Shown here piece by piece: positions 8,312-17,640 of a stretch of DNA of 64,000 nucleotides (position 1 is its first letter; every line of letters begins with the position of its first letter). The stretch spans positions 496,001 through 560,000 of the forward strand of contig NZ_JAGIOG010000001.1 in assembly GCF_017876595.1 (NCBI RefSeq), written 5' to 3'. A program made the translations under genes and the position numbers. The notes under the pieces are model-generated. The model did not search any database and was not told the DNA's origin. It was given only the letters and a program-made list of their open reading frames with translations. The DNA comes from Aeromicrobium fastidiosum. Lineage in GTDB: Bacteria > Actinomycetota > Actinomycetes > Propionibacteriales > Nocardioidaceae.

Positions 8312-8362
8312 CTCGACCGCTCCTTCCCGTTCGATCCACTGACCACGACCTCGTGGACGACA

Positions 8363-8381
8363 CCAGGTGAGGGTCACCTAA
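8363..8381 (-). promoter_or_regulatory. IdeR/DtxR-like iron box in the AraC promoter
   Basis: On the minus strand the 19 bases read TTAGGTGAC-CCTC-ACCTGG, matching about 13 of 19 positions of the IdeR/DtxR consensus, with both half-sites TTAGGT and ACCT intact. An AT-rich -10-like ATAGGATATTA lies directly upstream, so binding would block the promoter of the AraC gene when iron is plentiful. Confidence 0.7.
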
Positions 8382-8424
8382 TATCCTATCCGGGTGCCGT
8401 CGCGACGGTCGCGCGGAGTCGGCG

Positions 8425-9270
8425 CTACCCCGGGCTGGCCTTGCCGTGCTTCCAGTAGCCCTGGAAGGTGATGTCCGTCTTGGGCATCCCGACCTCGTTG
8501 ACGAGGAACCGCCGCGCGCCGGTGGCCAGACCGCTCTCCCCGGCGATGAACGCATAGGCCGGCCTGTCGCGCGGGCGCACCGTCTCGGAGAGAGTCTGCA
8601 GGGCCAGCCGGCCGGGTACGGCGTGCTCGTCCTCGCGGGGCAACCAGTGCATCGTCACTCCGGCCGGGACCCGGACGTCCCGGACGTCGCCGGCGTGCGG
8701 GACCTCGAGGAACACCTGCGCCTCGAGATCGCGAGGGGCCTGCTCGAGGATGGCCAGGATCGCCGGCAGGGCGCTCTCGTCGCCGACCAGGAGCTGCCGG
8801 CCAGAACCCGGCGGCGGCGCATAGGTGGTGCCCTCGTCGAAGATGCCCACCGTCTCCCCGGGCTTCGCCGACAACGCCCACCCCGATCCCGGGGAGGTGT
8901 CACCGTGGGCCACGAACTCGATGTCCAGCTCCAAGGTCTCGGGTCGGAACGCCCGCGCGGTGTACAGGCGCACGTGCGGCCGTGTCGAGGGGGCCATCAG
9001 CAACCACTGCGCGAGCCACCCGTCATGGGACCAGCTCGGCATGCGCAGCTCCTGCTGCCCCGGGCGACGGAAGAAGAAGCGGAACATCTGGTCGTCGCCG
9101 ACGTACCTGTACCGCGCGAGCTGCGGGCCGGAGATCGTCACGCCCACCAGGCTCGGGCTCAGCCGTGAGGTGCGGACCACGTCCGCGGTGATCATCTCCC
9201 TGCTCGTGGGCAGCTGTCGTCCGGGCCGCTTGCGCCGCGAGCCCGTCTCCGACTGACCCTGCGGGCTCAT
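8425..9270 (-). CDS. Siderophore-interacting protein (ferric-siderophore reductase, ViuB/SIP family)
   Basis: A 281-residue flavoprotein of the SIP family, which reduces ferric siderophores in the cytoplasm to release iron. It shows the FAD-binding RLYTARAF motif, an NAD(P)H-binding C-terminal domain (LLVGDESALPAILAIL) and the family ending ITFQGYWKHGK. It is the last gene of the uptake operon and overlaps the lipoprotein gene by 4 bases (ATGA). Length is normal for the family. Confidence 0.93.
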   Translation of the reverse strand: MSPQGQSETGSRRKRPGRQLPTSREMITADVVRTSRLSPSLVGVTISGPQLARYRYVGDDQMFRFFFRRPGQQELRMPSWSHDGWLAQWLLMAPSTRPHVRLYTARAFRPETLELDIEFVAHGDTSPGSGWALSAKPGETVGIFDEGTTYAPPPGSGRQLLVGDESALPAILAILEQAPRDLEAQVFLEVPHAGDVRDVRVPAGVTMHWLPREDEHAVPGRLALQTLSETVRPRDRPAYAFIAGESGLATGARRFLVNEVGMPKTDITFQGYWKHGKASPG

Positions 9271-10301
9271 CGCTTCACCTTCGCGGCAGCGTCGGCGAGC
9301 AGCGGCACGAGCTTCTGCAGCGCCACGGGCAGGCTGAGGACGGAGCCGACGCTGAAGGCGGTCGCGATGTCGCCGGTGGGGTCCAGGAAGACGGCGCGCC
9401 CGTCCTCGACGACGGGCAGCGACCGGACGAGCGGGTCGCTCTTCAGCTGGTCGAGGGTGAAGCCGATGGCGAACAGGACCGTCACGTCAGCGTCGAGCGC
9501 GGTGATCTTCTCCGCGGGGACCACGGCGGAGAAGCTCATCTGTCGTCCCAGGGCCGGGATCGCGGCGGGCTGCTCGAAGCCGAGGCTGGACAGGAGATCC
9601 CAACGAGGATCTCCGGGCAGCGTGGCCCCGTAGGCGTCGCCGGCCTTGGCACCGGCGACGGCCGTCAGTCCCGCGAACTCGGGATGGGCCGTCTTGGCCG
9701 CGGCGATCTGGGCGTCGATCCCGTCGACGAGCGCGGCCCCTTCGTCGTCCTTGCCGAGAGCCTTCGAGACGGTCGACGTCTCCGCTCGCCAACCCAGTCC
9801 GTACGGATTCGCGCCCTTCGGGGCGTACACGGTGGGGGCGATCGAGCTGAGCCGCTCGAACTGCTTCTTGTCGCCGGCGGAGTTGACGTTGAGGATGAGG
9901 TCCGGCTTCAGGGACTGGATCTGCTCGTAGTTGATGCTCTGGTTGACGTTCTTCATGACCACCGGGGTCTCGGAGCCGAAGAGCTGGGTGGCCCAGGGAC
10001 CCACGCCCTTGGCCTTCTCGCCGAAGCCCAGCCAGTCGTACACGGCGACCGGCTTGACCCCGAGGGCGAGCGCCGTCTCCGCGTCCGACCAACCGAGCGC
10101 GACCACGCGCAGGTTCCTGCCCTTCGGCTTGGGCACGGCGACGGTGCCGAACATGGTGTCGACGGAGGACACCAGGTCGTTGGAGCCCTTGCCCGTCCGC
10201 GGCTGGTCGCTGGATGACGAGCATCCCGCGGCGATCAGGCAGACCGCCGCCAGGATCGCGACGGCTGCGGGCCCGCGTGTGCTGTGTCTCATGAGTCTCA
10301 T
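9267..10301 (-). CDS. Iron-siderophore ABC transporter, substrate-binding lipoprotein
   Basis: A 344-residue FepB/FhuD-type binding protein. The signal peptide ends in a lipobox (CLIAAGC, lipidated Cys27), followed by a Ser-rich linker and a PBP2-like fold (RVVALGWSDAETALALGVKP, then LKPDLILNVNSAGDKKQ). It captures the ferric siderophore outside the membrane for the two FecCD permeases. ATGA overlaps on both sides show one polycistronic unit. Confidence 0.94.
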   Translation of the reverse strand: MRLMRHSTRGPAAVAILAAVCLIAAGCSSSSDQPRTGKGSNDLVSSVDTMFGTVAVPKPKGRNLRVVALGWSDAETALALGVKPVAVYDWLGFGEKAKGVGPWATQLFGSETPVVMKNVNQSINYEQIQSLKPDLILNVNSAGDKKQFERLSSIAPTVYAPKGANPYGLGWRAETSTVSKALGKDDEGAALVDGIDAQIAAAKTAHPEFAGLTAVAGAKAGDAYGATLPGDPRWDLLSSLGFEQPAAIPALGRQMSFSAVVPAEKITALDADVTVLFAIGFTLDQLKSDPLVRSLPVVEDGRAVFLDPTGDIATAFSVGSVLSLPVALQKLVPLLADAAAKVKR

Positions 10302-11200
10302 CTGGTTCTCTCGCTTTCTGGACGTTCGTGTGGAGTGGGAAGGAGCGTTCGGTCGGACGCCGCCACCCGCGGGACGACCAACGGGGTGCCGGCCTCCGGG
10401 TCCGGGACGACGACCACGTCGACACCGAAGACGTCGCCGACCAGCTCAGCGGTCACGACCTCAGCGGGCGGACCGGCGGCGACGAGCCGACCGCCGCGCA
10501 TCGCCACGAGGTGGGTGCCGTAGCGCGCGGCCTGGTTGAGGTCGTGGAGGACGGCCACGAGGGTGCGTCCCTCACGGTGGAGAGAACGGCACAGCTCGAG
10601 CACCTCGATCTGGTGCGCGAGGTCGAGGAACGTGGTCGGTTCGTCCAGGAGGAGGATCGGCGTGTCTTGGGCCAGGGCCATGGCGATCCACACGCGTTGC
10701 CGCTGCCCGCCGGAGAGCTCGTCGACCCGGCGACGAGACAGATCGGTGAGGTTCGTCCGCTCCAGAGCACGGCGGACAGCGTCCTCGTCCTGGCGGGTCC
10801 ACGTCCCGAGCAGCGAGCGGTGCGGGTGACGCCCACGCGAGACGAGGTCCGCGACGGTGATCCCGTCGGGCGCGATCGGCCCCTGCGGCAGCATGGCCAG
10901 CGAGCGTGCTCGCTGCTTCCGGCCGTGGTGACTGATGTCCTCGCCGCCGAGCAGCACGCGGCCGGAAGCCGGTGCGAGAAGCCCCGCGAGGCTGCGCAGC
11001 AGGGTCGACTTGCCGGACGCATTGGCTCCCACCACCACGGTGAACGAGGCGTCCGGGATGTCCAGGTCCAGTCCGTCGATCACGGTTCGCCGGTCGTAGC
11101 GGACGACGAGGTCCCGGGCCCCGAGCCCCAGGGGCTGACGCAAGGGCTCCCCAGCCGTCGCGCGTGCTGACGTCTCGCCGGCGTGCTGATCGGTCGTCAT
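10298..11200 (-). CDS. Iron-siderophore ABC transporter, ATP-binding protein
   Basis: A 300-residue FecE/FepC-type ATPase. Walker A is GANASGKST, the signature LSGGQRQRVW, and Walker B ILLLDEPTTFLDL, with the H-loop in VLHDLNQAARYG. I set the start at 11200 because its ATG overlaps the permease stop by 4 bases and the homology begins shortly after; the longer open frame upstream has no support. The C-terminal 40 residues are less conserved. Confidence 0.94.
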   Translation of the reverse strand: MTTDQHAGETSARATAGEPLRQPLGLGARDLVVRYDRRTVIDGLDLDIPDASFTVVVGANASGKSTLLRSLAGLLAPASGRVLLGGEDISHHGRKQRARSLAMLPQGPIAPDGITVADLVSRGRHPHRSLLGTWTRQDEDAVRRALERTNLTDLSRRRVDELSGGQRQRVWIAMALAQDTPILLLDEPTTFLDLAHQIEVLELCRSLHREGRTLVAVLHDLNQAARYGTHLVAMRGGRLVAAGPPAEVVTAELVGDVFGVDVVVVPDPEAGTPLVVPRVAASDRTLLPTPHERPESERTR

Positions 11201-12294
11201 GCGACCCTCCGCGATCCGGTTGCCTCGGTCGCCAGGAGCCAGATCAGGTAGACCCCGCCGAGGCACATCGTGACCATCCCGACCGGCACCTCGGCAGGAG
11301 ACACGACCGTGCGCGCGATCAGGTCGCACGTGCCCAGCAGCAGCGCGCCCATCGCCGCGGACGGCAGGATGTGAGCCCCCGAGGCTCGCGTGAGGCGGCG
11401 CGCGAGGTGGGGTGCTGCCAGGGCCACGAACACGATCGGGCCGGCGACCGCCGTGACGACGGCCGTGAGGACGATGGCGATCACGACGAGGAGCCCGAAC
11501 GTTCGGCCGGTGTGGAGCCCCAGGCTCCGCGCGGTGTCGTCACCGAGCTCGAGGAGCACCATCTGGGAGCCGAGGAGCCCTGCGGCCGGCAGCATCACCG
11601 CGAGGCAGACGCCGACACCGATGGCGTCGCGCCACCCGGCGTCGACGAGCGAGCCGGCTCCCCAGGTCGCCGCTGAGATCGCCTGCCGAACGTCCACGGT
11701 GATCAGCAGATAGCTGCTCACCGCGCCCAGGATCGCGCTCACGCCGATGCCCACGACGATGAAGCGGTAGCCACTGGTGCCTCCTGAGCGCCAGGTCAAC
11801 GCGAACACCACGGCTCCTGTCGCGAACCCGCCGAGCAGCGCGCCCAGGGTGATGCCGGTGCCGGACGTCGTGACGACGAGTGAGGCGATCAGCGCTCCTG
11901 TGTACGCTCCCGTGCTGAATCCGATGACGTCCGGGCTGCCGAGCGGATTGCGGGTGATCGTCTGGAAGATCACTCCCCCGACGGCCAGGGCAGCGCCGCC
12001 GGTCAGGCCGACCACGATGCGCGGCAACCTCCAGTCGACGACGACGAGCCGGGTCGCCGGGTCGCCGTGACCCGTGAGCGCAGCGACGATCGTGTCCACG
12101 CTGATGGCGGTCTCGCCGATCGTGAGCGACCACAGACCGACGCCCACGGCGAGCAGCGACAGGACCATCGTGACCGTCGCCGCGCGCACGTCCAGGCGCA
12201 GCTGCCGACCAGCCGGCAACGGGACGCTGCGCGTGGTTCGGGGCCAGATGTCGCTCGAACCTGCTGCAGGCAGCACCACACCTCGGATGCTCAC
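11197..12294 (-). CDS. Iron-siderophore ABC transporter, FecCD permease
   Basis: A 365-residue FecCD-family membrane permease with about nine or ten hydrophobic helices. Family motifs include LPRIVVGLTGGAALAVGG, TRNPLGSPDVIGFSTGA and, near the end, GPIVFVALAAPHLARRL. It pairs with the next permease gene to form the membrane channel. Start and stop each overlap a neighbour by 4 bases. Confidence 0.94.
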   Translation of the reverse strand: MSIRGVVLPAAGSSDIWPRTTRSVPLPAGRQLRLDVRAATVTMVLSLLAVGVGLWSLTIGETAISVDTIVAALTGHGDPATRLVVVDWRLPRIVVGLTGGAALAVGGVIFQTITRNPLGSPDVIGFSTGAYTGALIASLVVTTSGTGITLGALLGGFATGAVVFALTWRSGGTSGYRFIVVGIGVSAILGAVSSYLLITVDVRQAISAATWGAGSLVDAGWRDAIGVGVCLAVMLPAAGLLGSQMVLLELGDDTARSLGLHTGRTFGLLVVIAIVLTAVVTAVAGPIVFVALAAPHLARRLTRASGAHILPSAAMGALLLGTCDLIARTVVSPAEVPVGMVTMCLGGVYLIWLLATEATGSRRVA

Positions 12295-13352
12295 TGGCCG
12301 ACCGCCTTGCCGCGGCGGGTCACGGCGATGAGGACCGGGGCCCCCATCGCGGCCATCACGATGCCCAGGGGGAGCTCCGACGAGGTCAGCACCCGGGCCG
12401 CCATGTCGGCGGTCAGCAACAGGATCGGAGCGGCCAGCATGCTGAGGGGCACGATGAGCCGTTGGTCAGGTCCGACGATCGCGCGGACCAGGTGCGGCAC
12501 CATCAGGCCGAGGAACGAGATGGGCCCTGCGGCCGCCGTGGCCGCGCCGCACAGCAGGGTGAGCGCAGCAACGCCTGCGGTCCGCGTGAGCCCGGGGTGG
12601 GTCCCCAGTGCCGACGCGACCTCCTCGCCGAGCGCCAGCGTGTTCAGGGCCGGGGCGATGGCCAGCGCGATCACCAGCCCCACCACGATGAAACCGAGCA
12701 CGGACCCGACGACGTCCATCTGCCGGTTCTGCAACGAGCCCGCCTGCCAGTAACGAACGCGGTCGAAGACCTCCGAGCTGGACAACGTGACGGCGAAGCT
12801 GATGGCGGTGAAGACCGCCCCCAGCGCGACACCGGCCAGCACGAGCTTGGTCGACGATCCACCGTCGGGGCCGGTCGAGCCGACGAGGAACACGACGGAC
12901 GTGGCGACGAGGGCGCCACCCATCGCGAGCCAGACCAGCGTCGTCGAGCTGGTGGAGCCCAGCACCGCTGCACCGACCGCCACGGCGACGAACGCGCCAG
13001 CGTTGACCCCGAGGATGCCCGGGTCTGCGAGTGGATTGCGCGTCAGGGCCTGCATGATCGCGCCGGCCGCGCCGAGCCCGGCACCGACGAGTAACGCGAG
13101 CAGCGTCCTCGGCAGCCGGAAGTCGACGACCAGCAGGTCTGAGGTGCTCGAGCCACCATGCGTGAGCGATTGCCACACCTGCGACACGGGGATGTCACCC
13201 GAGCCCACCATCATGCTCAGGACCGACAACCCCGCCAGCAGGCACACTCCGCCGAGCACGACCGCTGCGACGTGCCGCCCGGGGTTCGCGGGGTGCGCGG
13301 GGACGCTCCCGAGCTCGGTGGGCGGCCTCAGGGCCGTTCGTTCGGATGCCAT
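12291..13352 (-). CDS. Iron-siderophore ABC transporter, FecCD permease (first gene of operon)
   Basis: A 353-residue FecCD permease, paralogue of the downstream one, with LPRTLLALLVGAGLGAAGA, TRNPLADPGILGVNAGA and GPISFLGLMVPHLVRAI. It opens the siderophore uptake operon: permease, permease, ATPase, binding protein, SIP reductase. A strong IdeR/DtxR box lies 88 bases upstream of its start. Confidence 0.94.
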   Translation of the reverse strand: MASERTALRPPTELGSVPAHPANPGRHVAAVVLGGVCLLAGLSVLSMMVGSGDIPVSQVWQSLTHGGSSTSDLLVVDFRLPRTLLALLVGAGLGAAGAIMQALTRNPLADPGILGVNAGAFVAVAVGAAVLGSTSSTTLVWLAMGGALVATSVVFLVGSTGPDGGSSTKLVLAGVALGAVFTAISFAVTLSSSEVFDRVRYWQAGSLQNRQMDVVGSVLGFIVVGLVIALAIAPALNTLALGEEVASALGTHPGLTRTAGVAALTLLCGAATAAAGPISFLGLMVPHLVRAIVGPDQRLIVPLSMLAAPILLLTADMAARVLTSSELPLGIVMAAMGAPVLIAVTRRGKAVGQ

Positions 13353-13439
13353 CAGCCGCGCCGGAGTGCCTTTCGAGACGGTGGTGGACGCGCGCCATCG
13401 AGAGAGGCACCGCGGGCTCAGGGTGCCCGCGAGGAGCAG

Positions 13440-13458
13440 TCAGGTTAGCCTTACCTAG
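13440..13458 (-). promoter_or_regulatory. IdeR/DtxR-like iron box upstream of the siderophore operon
   Basis: The plus strand reads TCAGGTTAG-CCTTACCTAG over 19 bases, about 15 of 19 matches to the IdeR/DtxR consensus, with AGGTTAG intact. It is the only such site in the 250-base gap before the operon and explains iron repression of the transporter. Confidence 0.82.
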
Positions 13459-13603
13459 CGTATGGACGACGTGCGTCGGCAGCCAAGGACGACCCGCGCG
13501 CCTTCCAGCACGATCGACGCACTCGCCCCGCGCGGGGTCGACGGTGGTGCGCCGATGATGGCATCGACGCCGCGTCCGCGGCTTGGTGCAGCCCGGCCCG
13601 CGC

Positions 13604-14266
13604 TCAGGCGAACCGAGCTGCGGGTGCGGGTGCGCGCGTCAACGCCTCCAGCTCCCTCAGGACCGCTTGCGTGTGCTGCCCGACTCCCAGACGGCGGACC
13701 TCTCTCAGGTCCTCTCGCGTGTCGACGTCCTGCCGCACACGGGGGTCGACATGACGGACTGCCTTGACTCCGTCGTGCACGTGCCGCTTGGCGGAGTCGT
13801 GCCCGTACTGCGTGAGGAGCAACGCCGGATCGTGCGCCCAGCTGAGCGTCGTGCCGCGGTCGGAGGCGTCAGGGACGAATGCTCGTTGGTACTCGCTCAT
13901 CGCGGTGAGCGCCGAGTCGAGCGCCACAGCCGTGAGCGCGGCCAGATCGGCGGGCACGACGACGACCGGAGCATCGGGACGTCTCGACATCGCCCAGCGA
14001 CGCCCCCGGTCGATCGCCACGTTCAACATGTTGGGAGCCAGCATCGGCCTGTCCGTGAGCAGCACCGCCCCGTGACCTCGCGCAACCGACCCGAGCTCGA
14101 CCTCGGCACTGACGATCACCAGCTGGCCCACCGACGATGCGTTGCCCACCTGCTCGAGGACGTCCAGGGCGAAGGCGCGCGCGAGATCAGCCCTGCGAGC
14201 ATCCACCCCCAGGCGCGACTTCGAGAGGGCCCAGGGCTTGACGGGGACGATGACGGTGGCGTTCAC
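13604..14266 (-). CDS. cofC: Phosphoenolpyruvate/2-phospholactate guanylyltransferase (F420 biosynthesis)
   Basis: A 220-residue CofC/FbiD protein, which makes the GTP-activated lactyl or enolpyruvyl group that is joined to Fo on the way to coenzyme F420. The nucleotidyltransferase start [15 protein letters not shown] and the middle [16 protein letters not shown] are characteristic. It overlaps fbiC by 4 bases and is the last gene of the npdG-fbiC-cofC operon. The C-terminal 20 residues are Ala/Pro-rich. Confidence 0.93.
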   Translation of the reverse strand: MNATVIVPVKPWALSKSRLGVDARRADLARAFALDVLEQVGNASSVGQLVIVSAEVELGSVARGHGAVLLTDRPMLAPNMLNVAIDRGRRWAMSRRPDAPVVVVPADLAALTAVALDSALTAMSEYQRAFVPDASDRGTTLSWAHDPALLLTQYGHDSAKRHVHDGVKAVRHVDPRVRQDVDTREDLREVRRLGVGQHTQAVLRELEALTRAPAPAARFA

Positions 14267-16764
14267 CCGACCACCTCGTGGACATTCGCGTAGAGCGTCG
14301 TCCGCTCGCGCGCCGGGCGGCCCGCAGCATGGGCCATGGCCTCCAGCTCGGCTCGTTCCTTGCGCGACCCGTTCGTCGAGCCCGCCATGCGACTGATGGT
14401 CTCCTCCATCAACGTCCCACCGAGGTCGTTGACCCCGCCGTTCAGCACCTGGCTCAACAGCTCAGGACCGAGCTTGACCCAGGACGTCTGGATGTTGGGG
14501 ATCAGGCCGTGGAGCATGATGCGCGCCACGGCATGGACCGCGCGGTTGTCGCGAGCGGTGGGACCCGGCCGCGCGACGCCGGCCAGGTAGATCGGCGACG
14601 ACTGATGCACGAACGGCAAGGGGACGAACTCGGTGAAGCCGCCGGTGTCCTTCTGGATGCCCGCCAGGACCTGCAGGTGCTTGACCCAGTGACCCGGATG
14701 ATCGACGTGCCCGTACATCATCGTGCTGGTCGTGGGCAGGCCGATGCGGTGAGCCGTCGTGACGACATCGATCCACGCCGACGTCGGCAGCTTTCCCTTG
14801 GTCAGGACCCAACGGATGTCGTCGTCGAGGATCTCGGCAGCCGTGCCGGGCAACGAGTCCACCCCGGCCTCCTTGGCGGCGATCAGGAACTCCGTCAGCG
14901 ACAGACCCGTCCTGGCCACGCCGTTCATGACCTCCATCGGGCTGAAGGCGTGCACGTGGAGCGAGGGCTCCGCATCCTTGACCGCTCGGGCGATGTCGAA
15001 GTAGGCGGTCCCGGGCATCTCGGGATCGATGCCGCCCTGCATGCAGACCTCGGTCGCACCGACCTTGACCGCGATGCGTGCCCGGTTCGCGATCTCGTCC
15101 AACGACAGCGTGTAGGCATCGGCATCGGTCTTGCGCTGCGCGAAGGCGCAGAACCGGCAGCCGGTGTAGCAGATGTTGGTGAAGTTGATGTTCCGGTTGA
15201 CCACGTAGGTGACCAGGTCGCCGACGGCTTCGCGACGCAGCTGATCGGCGAGCTCCGTCACGGCCTCGAGAGCCGGGCCCTCCTCGGCCGTCATGAGGCT
15301 CACCGCGTGCTGGGTCGACAGGCCGGCAGGATCGACCTCCGCGGCCCGAAGCGCCGCATGAAGATCTGACGGGATGCGCTCGGGACCGCGCTGATCGCGA
15401 CCGACGCGGTCGCGAAGCACCGACCAGTCACCGTAGACCTCGTCGAAGTCACTGCGTCGGTCCGTCGTCCGACCGTCGACATCGATGCTCTCGTGGAGGT
15501 CCGCTCGACCGGTCGTGGCACGGAAGCCGCCATCCGGCTCCTGCCACGGGAGACCCACGGGGAGCACGTCGCGCGCCAGGCCGTCGTCGTCGCGCAGAGC
15601 GTCGACGTGACCCCGCAGACGCGGGTCGAGCCACGGAACGTCCAGGTACGGCGGATGCGCCGTGAGCCGCTCACGCAGGGTCAACCCCGCCTCGGAGCAG
15701 AGGGACGCGAGCCTGCCGAGGTCGGGCCACGGTCGCTCCGGATTGACGTGGTCCGGCGTCAGGGGGCTGATGCCACCGAAGTCGTCGACGCCGGCGTCGA
15801 GGAGTGCTCGGCACTCCGCCAGGTCGACCAGGTTCGGAGGAGCCTGGATGCGCATGGCCGGTCCCATGACGACCCGTGTCGTCGCGATCGCGGCCAGGTA
15901 CTCCTCGAGACCCACGTCGTCCACGTGCCGCATCGCGGTGTCGGGCTTGGCGCGGAAGTTCTGGACGATGACCTCCTGGATCGAGCCGTACGATCGCGCG
16001 ATGCGTCGCAGCTCCATGATCGACTCGGCACGCTCGACGACGTCCTCGCCGATCCCGATCAGCAGTCCCGTCGTGAAGGGGATGCTCAACCGACCGGCGT
16101 CCTCCAGCACCCGCAGCCGCGTCGCCGGGTCCTTGTCGGGCGACTTGTAGTGGGCATGCCCCTTCTCGGTCAGACGCACGCTGGTGGTCTCCAGCATCAT
16201 CCCCATGCTCGGCGCGACCGGCTTCAGCCGGGACATCTCGGCCCACGACATGACCCCGGGGTTGAGGTGCGGGAGCAGGCCGGTCTCCTCCAGCACGCGG
16301 ATGCTCATGGCACGGACGTACTCCAGGGTCGAGTCGTACCCGGCCTCCTCGAGCCACGCCTTCGCCTCGGGCCATCGATCCTCGGGACGATCGCCCAGGG
16401 TGAACAGCGCCTCCTTGCACCCCAGCTCCGCGCCGCGGCGCGCGATGGCCATCACCTCGTCGGGCGACAGGAAGGGGGCCTCGAGCTTGCCGGGCACCGT
16501 GACGAAGGTGCAGTAGTGGCAGCGGTCCCGGCAGAGCCTCGTCAGCGGGATGAAGACCTTGCGGGAGTAGGTGACGGTGGCGGGCCGTCCGGCGGCCTCG
16601 AGCCCGGCATCCCTGACCCTCCGCGCAACGCTCATCAGGCGGTCGAGGTGGTCACCGCGCGCTTCCAGCAGGGCCTGCACCTCGTCGCCGTTGAGCGTCT
16701 TGCCGGCTTCGGCACGCGCCACGGCACGGCCCACCGCCCGCGAGATCCCTACCTCGGTCTGCAT
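14263..16764 (-). CDS. fbiC: FO synthase, fused CofG-CofH radical SAM enzyme
   Basis: An 833-residue two-module radical SAM enzyme that makes the deazaflavin Fo from tyrosine and the flavin-pathway diaminouracil. The N-terminal CofG module has CRDRCHYC (Cys78, 82, 85) and the C-terminal CofH module CYTGCRFC (Cys532, 536, 539), so both [4Fe-4S] sites are intact. The single fused chain is the actinobacterial arrangement. It lies 3 bases after npdG and overlaps cofC. Confidence 0.97.
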   Translation of the reverse strand: MQTEVGISRAVGRAVARAEAGKTLNGDEVQALLEARGDHLDRLMSVARRVRDAGLEAAGRPATVTYSRKVFIPLTRLCRDRCHYCTFVTVPGKLEAPFLSPDEVMAIARRGAELGCKEALFTLGDRPEDRWPEAKAWLEEAGYDSTLEYVRAMSIRVLEETGLLPHLNPGVMSWAEMSRLKPVAPSMGMMLETTSVRLTEKGHAHYKSPDKDPATRLRVLEDAGRLSIPFTTGLLIGIGEDVVERAESIMELRRIARSYGSIQEVIVQNFRAKPDTAMRHVDDVGLEEYLAAIATTRVVMGPAMRIQAPPNLVDLAECRALLDAGVDDFGGISPLTPDHVNPERPWPDLGRLASLCSEAGLTLRERLTAHPPYLDVPWLDPRLRGHVDALRDDDGLARDVLPVGLPWQEPDGGFRATTGRADLHESIDVDGRTTDRRSDFDEVYGDWSVLRDRVGRDQRGPERIPSDLHAALRAAEVDPAGLSTQHAVSLMTAEEGPALEAVTELADQLRREAVGDLVTYVVNRNINFTNICYTGCRFCAFAQRKTDADAYTLSLDEIANRARIAVKVGATEVCMQGGIDPEMPGTAYFDIARAVKDAEPSLHVHAFSPMEVMNGVARTGLSLTEFLIAAKEAGVDSLPGTAAEILDDDIRWVLTKGKLPTSAWIDVVTTAHRIGLPTTSTMMYGHVDHPGHWVKHLQVLAGIQKDTGGFTEFVPLPFVHQSSPIYLAGVARPGPTARDNRAVHAVARIMLHGLIPNIQTSWVKLGPELLSQVLNGGVNDLGGTLMEETISRMAGSTNGSRKERAELEAMAHAAGRPARERTTLYANVHEVVG

Positions 16765-16767
16765 GGC

Positions 16768-17430
16768 TCAGCCCTGCTCTACACCGGTGACCGCCACGCC
16801 CGAACGCGTCTTGTATCGCTTGTTCATGCTGATGAGCACCGCCGTGAGTGGCTCGAGCTGGCGAGCCAGCCGCAGGGCGCCGGCGTCGATGCCGCGCTTG
16901 CCCGTCACCGAGGCAGCCAGGTCCTGCACCACGTCCTTGGCATCGGCGTCGTCGCCGCACACCAGGACGTCGTCGTGCGACAACGGGTCGGGCGTCTTCC
17001 ACAGCGACAGCGCCGCCACGTGGTGGAAGGCTCCGACGACGCGAGCCGTGGGCACCAGCCGCTGGGTCTCCTGAGCGGCAGACTCCTCCAGCACCAGCCC
17101 GAAGGGGCCGTCCTGGTCGAACCCCAGGGGGTTGACGCACGAGATGACCAGCTTGCCCGCGAGCTGCTCGGACAGTCCGAGCACCAGGTCGGCGTGACCG
17201 TCCCACGGCACCGCCAGGAGGACGATGTCGGAGGCCTGGACCGCGTCGGCGTTGGTCGCTCCGGAGACGGACGAAGCCCCCAGCTTGACGTTGATCTCGT
17301 CGGCCTTCTCCTGGGCGCGGGTCGCGTCGCGAGAGCCGATCGTGACGGCATGACCGGACAGGGCGAACCGGTAGGCGAGTCCTCGGCCCTGCGGACCGGT
17401 TCCGCCGACCACGGAGATGTTCAACGACAT
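16768..17430 (-). CDS. npdG: NADPH:F420 oxidoreductase (NADPH-dependent F420 reductase)
   Basis: A 220-residue NpdG-type enzyme that passes hydride between NADPH and F420, keeping F420H2 available. The Rossmann motif ISVVGGTGPQGRGLAYRFA is at the very N-terminus, and VLLAVPWDGH, AFHHVAALSLWK and LTAVLISMNKRYK follow as in the family. It is the first gene of the F420 operon. An operator of the catabolic regulon lies 169 bases upstream, suggesting F420 supply rises with the pathway. Confidence 0.95.
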   Translation of the reverse strand: MSLNISVVGGTGPQGRGLAYRFALSGHAVTIGSRDATRAQEKADEINVKLGASSVSGATNADAVQASDIVLLAVPWDGHADLVLGLSEQLAGKLVISCVNPLGFDQDGPFGLVLEESAAQETQRLVPTARVVGAFHHVAALSLWKTPDPLSHDDVLVCGDDADAKDVVQDLAASVTGKRGIDAGALRLARQLEPLTAVLISMNKRYKTRSGVAVTGVEQG

Positions 17431-17598
17431 GGTGTCTTCCTCTTCATCAGACGGAACTGCATCGAGTCGAGCTCGACGACATGGTGACTGGGATGCGGCC
17501 CTCTTGCCGGTGGTCCTGGTCCGACCGCCGGTGGGTGGAACGGCGGCAGGTCCAGTGGATGTTCAGTACGTCACATCATCCTAGGACGAATGCGAACA

Positions 17599-17621
17599 AT
17601 TTGAACATAGCGTTCTCAAAA
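17599..17621 (-). promoter_or_regulatory. Regulon operator A, upstream of npdG-fbiC-cofC
   Basis: Imperfect copy of the regional palindrome: ATTTGAACA-N5-TTCTCAAAA against TTTTGAGAC-N5-GTCTCAAAA, with the right half the better match. It lies in the 210-base gap between the reductase gene and npdG, where the AT-rich sequence stands out. I could not define a convincing -35/-10 here, so the exact transcription start is unclear. Confidence 0.55.
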
Positions 17622-17640
17622 ATCTTTGGACGATCGAGTC

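Noticed and set aside
13462..13603. A small plus-strand gene between the siderophore operon and cofC
   Set aside because: The open frame continues antisense into cofC, is rich in Pro, Ala and Arg and has no ribosome-binding site.
15493..17487. A 664-codon plus-strand frame over fbiC and npdG
   Set aside because: It is antisense to two well-identified genes, has no domain and its composition fits codon-position bias of the opposite strand.
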